DNA of 64,000 nucleotides, taken from NCBI GenBank assembly GCA_900471925.1, contig UCGV01000033.1:1-64000 (forward strand), written 5' to 3'. The position numbers were made by a program, and so were the translations under genes. This document shows, one piece after another, positions 61,080-64,000 of this stretch. The notes under the pieces are model-generated. The model made no database searches and was not told the origin of the DNA. It saw only the letters and a list, made by a program, of their open reading frames with translations. The first letter of the stretch is position 1. Every line of letters begins with the position of its first letter. Source of the DNA: Hyphomicrobiales bacterium (GTDB lineage Bacteria; Pseudomonadota; Alphaproteobacteria; Rhizobiales; Rhizobiaceae).

Positions 61080-62264
61080 ATGAAGCAGGCGCGCTTGAAG
61101 AAGCCATGGATCCGCCGGAAGGACGCAGAGACGTCAAAGGCGAGCTTTCCCGAGCTGTTTTTCGATCTTGTCTTCGTCTTCTGCCTGATCCAGTTATCCC
61201 ATACGCTTTCCGAGGAGTTCAATTCGGTCTCCGTCGGTGAGGCGGCACTGCTCATCCTGGCGATCTGGTGGGTTTGGATCAACACGACCTGGGTTACCAA
61301 CCTACTCGATACCGATCGCGAGCCGGTTCGCTATCTCCTGTTTGCCTTGATGTTTGCCGGCATTTTGATGGCGATCGCGCTTCCCGGTGCGTTTGCAGAG
61401 CACGCCTTGCCCTTTGCGGCAATCTATGCTGTGATGCAGATCGGCCGCTCGGCCTTTGCGGCATACGCCTTCTTGCCTGACGACCGACGCTCGGCGATGA
61501 CCTTCCTGCGCGTCACCGCCTGGTCTTGCGTGGCCGCGCTCTTCTGGATCGGCGGCGCGGTCGGCGGACTTGAATGGCGATTGGCCGCCTGGTCGATGGC
61601 GATCGCCATCGAATATGCCATGCCGCTTCTGCGCTACTGGCTCTTCCGCTTCGGCAGTGCCGACAGGGAGACGCTGTCAGTCTCGGGTGAGCACATGGCA
61701 GAGCGCTGCGCCCTCTTCGTCATTATTTGCCTGGGCGAGACCATTTTGACGAGTGGGCGAAACGCTGCCGAACATATGGCTGCCGATCTGACGATCCTCG
61801 TCTTCTGCTGCGCCTTCCTTTCGACCGTCATCATGTGGTGGATCTATTTCCACCGCGGACAGGAAGAGGCCGCCTCGAAGGCTGAAGAGACCTCCAAACC
61901 GGAGGCCGTTGCCCACAATCTGTTCACTTATGGCCATCTGCCGATTGTCGCCGGTATCATCCTGACGGCTGTCGGCGAAGATTTCGCCCTCTCGCATGCC
62001 AGGGACGATGCCGGTTTCAAACATGCGGCCGCCATTCTCGGCGGACCGGCGCTGTTTCTGGCCGGCAACATCTGGGTCAAGCTTGTTGCAGGAAGGCATT
62101 TTCCGCTTTCGCACATCGTCGGGCTCGCGGTTCTGTCGGGCAGCGCGATGGCCGCACCCGTCTTGCCGAATTACGCGATCATCCTTCTGGCGACCCTTGG
62201 CCTGCTCGTTGCTGCCGTATGGGAATATATCGGGCTTAAACGCCACCCGGCGGCCGCCGCTTGA
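61080..62264 (+). CDS. Low temperature requirement A (LtrA) family membrane protein
   Basis: A 394-residue protein with about ten to eleven hydrophobic helices. It begins with the LtrA signature (SFPELFFDLVFVFCL) and includes RCALFVIICLGETILTSG near the middle. Function of the family is unknown despite its name. The start at 61080 is five bases after CCGGAG; ATG at 61077 or 61044 is possible. It follows the TreS-like gene by about 80 bases in the same direction. Confidence 0.9.
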   Translation: MKQARLKKPWIRRKDAETSKASFPELFFDLVFVFCLIQLSHTLSEEFNSVSVGEAALLILAIWWVWINTTWVTNLLDTDREPVRYLLFALMFAGILMAIALPGAFAEHALPFAAIYAVMQIGRSAFAAYAFLPDDRRSAMTFLRVTAWSCVAALFWIGGAVGGLEWRLAAWSMAIAIEYAMPLLRYWLFRFGSADRETLSVSGEHMAERCALFVIICLGETILTSGRNAAEHMAADLTILVFCCAFLSTVIMWWIYFHRGQEEAASKAEETSKPEAVAHNLFTYGHLPIVAGIILTAVGEDFALSHARDDAGFKHAAAILGGPALFLAGNIWVKLVAGRHFPLSHIVGLAVLSGSAMAAPVLPNYAIILLATLGLLVAAVWEYIGLKRHPAAAA

Positions 62265-62382
62265 TGATCGCTCACCGTCCCGGCTGTTTCGATCACTGCC
62301 GAGCGGACCGTGCATGTGATCGGCGACTGCATCTTTTTTGCCGGCCGTGCGTTGATCTCTGCCCGCAATGAGGATTCCAGAG

Positions 62383-63468
62383 ATGCGCCGGTCCAATCGT
62401 CGTTACACCCTATCGGTGCTTGCGCTATTGGCGGTGACGGCTCTGGCGGCGGGGATGGCCGCTTCGCGATCGTCATCCTTCGCTTCGGATGGAGATGTAT
62501 CGCGACCAGGTCCGCACGCTGCCGACAGACGGGGACGGCTGGCCGAGACGCCGGAGGCGATTCCGCCTCGTGGTCTGCGCGATGTTTTCTGGCGGGTGGT
62601 CCACCAGGTCTCCGACGACCGGGTGTTGTTGATTGCGGCGGGTGTGACCTTCTATCTTTTGCTCGCCATGTTTCCGGCACTTGCTGCGCTCGTCTCCCTC
62701 TACGGCCTGGTCGCCGACCCGCGCACCATAGCCGACCACCTGCAGCAAGTGGCGGTCGTGCTTCCGCCCGGCGCCTTCGACATCGTTGCCGAACAGGTCC
62801 GTGCGCTGGCGGAGCGACGCGAAACTACGCTCGGGCTGACATTCTTCGCAGGCCTGGCAATTGCACTCTGGAGCACCCATAGTGGCACGCTGTCACTCTT
62901 TGACGCCATGAACGTGGCCTACGAGGAAAACGAGCAACGCAGTCTGCTCCGGCTCAACCTGATCGGTCTGGCATTCACGCTCGGAGCGATGGTCTTTGCC
63001 GTTGCGATCGTGGCTCTCATTGCCGTACTGCCCGTCCTGCTGTCCTACATCTGGCTGGGAAAGCTCGAGGAAAGCGCGATGCTGTGGCTGCGTTGGCCGC
63101 TTCTTCTTGCCATCGTCTCCTGCGCTGTTACCGCGCTTTATCGTTTCGGTCCGAGCCGCGAGCCGGCGCGTCTGCGCTGGTTGACATGGGGCGCCTTGCT
63201 GACGACAGCCGGCTGGTTTGCCATGTCGTTCGGGTTTTCCTTCTATCTCAGCCATTTCGCAAATTATAACGCGACCTATGGGACGCTTGGCGCCCTGATC
63301 GGATTTCTCGTTTGGACCTGGCTGTCGGTCGCCATCCTCATTGTCGGCGCCCAAACCAATGCCGAACTTGAGCACCAGACGGCACGTGACACCACCACCG
63401 GCAAGCCTGTGGCGATGGGCCTGCGCGGCGCCTACGTTGCCGATACGATCGGGCGGGCCATCGACTGA
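62383..63468 (+). CDS. YihY/BrkB family membrane protein
   Basis: A 361-residue inner-membrane protein once called ribonuclease BN. It has the family core: LIAAGVTFYLLLAMFPALAALVS, WSTHSGTLSLFDAMNVAYEE, and a C-terminal FANYNATYGTLGALIGFLVW. Six or so helices plus an N-terminal hydrophobic stretch. The start at 62383 follows AGGA; ATG at 62368 is an alternative. Family members occur near stress and envelope genes, with no settled activity. Confidence 0.92.
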   Translation: MRRSNRRYTLSVLALLAVTALAAGMAASRSSSFASDGDVSRPGPHAADRRGRLAETPEAIPPRGLRDVFWRVVHQVSDDRVLLIAAGVTFYLLLAMFPALAALVSLYGLVADPRTIADHLQQVAVVLPPGAFDIVAEQVRALAERRETTLGLTFFAGLAIALWSTHSGTLSLFDAMNVAYEENEQRSLLRLNLIGLAFTLGAMVFAVAIVALIAVLPVLLSYIWLGKLEESAMLWLRWPLLLAIVSCAVTALYRFGPSREPARLRWLTWGALLTTAGWFAMSFGFSFYLSHFANYNATYGTLGALIGFLVWTWLSVAILIVGAQTNAELEHQTARDTTTGKPVAMGLRGAYVADTIGRAID

Positions 63469-63517
63469 ACGTCACTCCAGAATTGGTTTGCTGCCGCGCC
63501 CGTCTTGATCTCGGTAC

Positions 63518-63542
63518 GGAACTCCCGAGGCGCTGGCGTGTT
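63518..63542 (+). promoter_or_regulatory. Near-consensus EcfG promoter before the stress protein gene
   Basis: GGAAC, 16 bases, TGTT, with a leader of about 85 bases to the ATG at 63633. One mismatch from consensus. Confidence 0.4.
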
Positions 63543-63632
63543 CTTGGCAAGGACAAAGATTGGCTGACCCGCGCGGGCCGCAGCCGCCACAAGCCGACAG
63601 AGGCCATGCCCACCAGGTGAAGGAGAACCGAT

Positions 63633-64000
63633 ATGACCAAAGACAAGGATGATAGCGAGCGCGTCTGGGATCTGACAGAAAAGATCGGTTTCTGCATGCT
63701 GGTGACGAAGGCCGGTGCCGACATCCGCGCCCGTCCGATGTCGGCTTACGTCGAGCGGCTTGAAAATGCCTTTTATTTTCTGACCGATGTTGAGAGCCAC
63801 AAGGATGACGAAATCGCCCGGCGACCGGAGGTCTGTCTGGCCTTCGCCGACAGTCGGGGACAGAAATACGTGTCGGTGACCGGGACGGCGGACGTGTCAA
63901 ATGACCGCGACAGGATTCGTGATCTCTGGTCAACGCCAGCCAAAGCCTGGTGGGACAGCGCCGAGGATCCGTCGATCCCGGTATTGAAGGTTACACCGGC
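63633..64000 (+). CDS. Pyridoxamine 5'-phosphate oxidase-fold general stress protein (partial)
   Basis: The frame is open to the window end (about 122 residues seen). It reads KIGFCMLVTKAGADIRARPM, AFYFLTDVESHKDDEIAR, VCLAFADSRGQKYVSVTG and WDSAEDPSIPVLKVTP, the split-barrel flavin fold of the general-stress protein 26 group. AAGGAG sits eight bases before the ATG. Related proteins bind FMN or FAD; activity is not shown. The C-terminus lies outside the window. Confidence 0.9.
   Translation, partial: MTKDKDDSERVWDLTEKIGFCMLVTKAGADIRARPMSAYVERLENAFYFLTDVESHKDDEIARRPEVCLAFADSRGQKYVSVTGTADVSNDRDRIRDLWSTPAKAWWDSAEDPSIPVLKVTP

Overview
The window looks like chromosome, or a large replicon, of a Rhizobium/Agrobacterium-type alphaproteobacterium. 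The grounds are high GC, good Shine-Dalgarno sites, BA14K, DUF982 and DUF6894 family proteins, an HWE-type histidine kinase, and several promoters of the form GGAAC-N16/17-CGTT, which is the EcfG general-stress sigma motif of this class. No rRNA, tRNA, CRISPR, insertion sequence or prophage was seen.

Region 1 (about 270-15600) is a compact catabolic island. It holds RidA and NIPSNAP proteins, a cyclic amidohydrolase of the allantoinase/hydantoinase type, two GntR/FCD regulators, two paralogous carbon-nitrogen hydrolases, a Rieske oxygenase with its flavin/2Fe-2S reductase, an SsuABC-like importer, a DapA-like aldolase and three short-chain dehydrogenases. Variants of one palindrome, TTGGTATACCAA, lie in four divergent intergenic regions and ahead of the transporter operon, so the island is probably one regulon. 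I read it as uptake, hydroxylation, ring opening and deamidation of an N-heterocycle or cyclic amide. The substrate is unknown. A broken ureidoglycolate lyase lies just beyond it.

Region 2 (about 15700-29600) is a loose accessory stretch of small genes. It contains an alpha/beta hydrolase, an orphan transketolase, cupin, PRC-barrel, BA14K, BON-like and DUF982 proteins, a lipoprotein and an orphan receiver. It also contains broken genes: a LysE C-terminal fragment, and frameshifted flavodoxin-like, receiver and DUF6894 genes. Several carry general-stress promoters.

Region 3 (28600-58600) is about 30 kb of signal transduction: a PAS/HDFNN hybrid kinase; a chemosensory operon (soluble receptor with two signalling tips, triple-CheW protein, CheB, CheR, CheA, STAS, receiver, CheC); a stress-promoter receiver; an L,D-transpeptidase; a bacteriophytochrome, response regulator and HWE kinase operon with a convergent receiver; an operon of CHASE3 hybrid kinase, CheR, receiver-less CheB and REC-HK-REC kinase; and two more kinases (MEDS-type and HDFNN-REC).

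Region 4 (58600-64000) is a stress and osmoprotection group: an XRE regulator behind a clear stress promoter, a trehalose-synthase-like GH13 enzyme, LtrA, YihY/BrkB, and a pyridoxamine-oxidase-fold stress protein cut by the window end.
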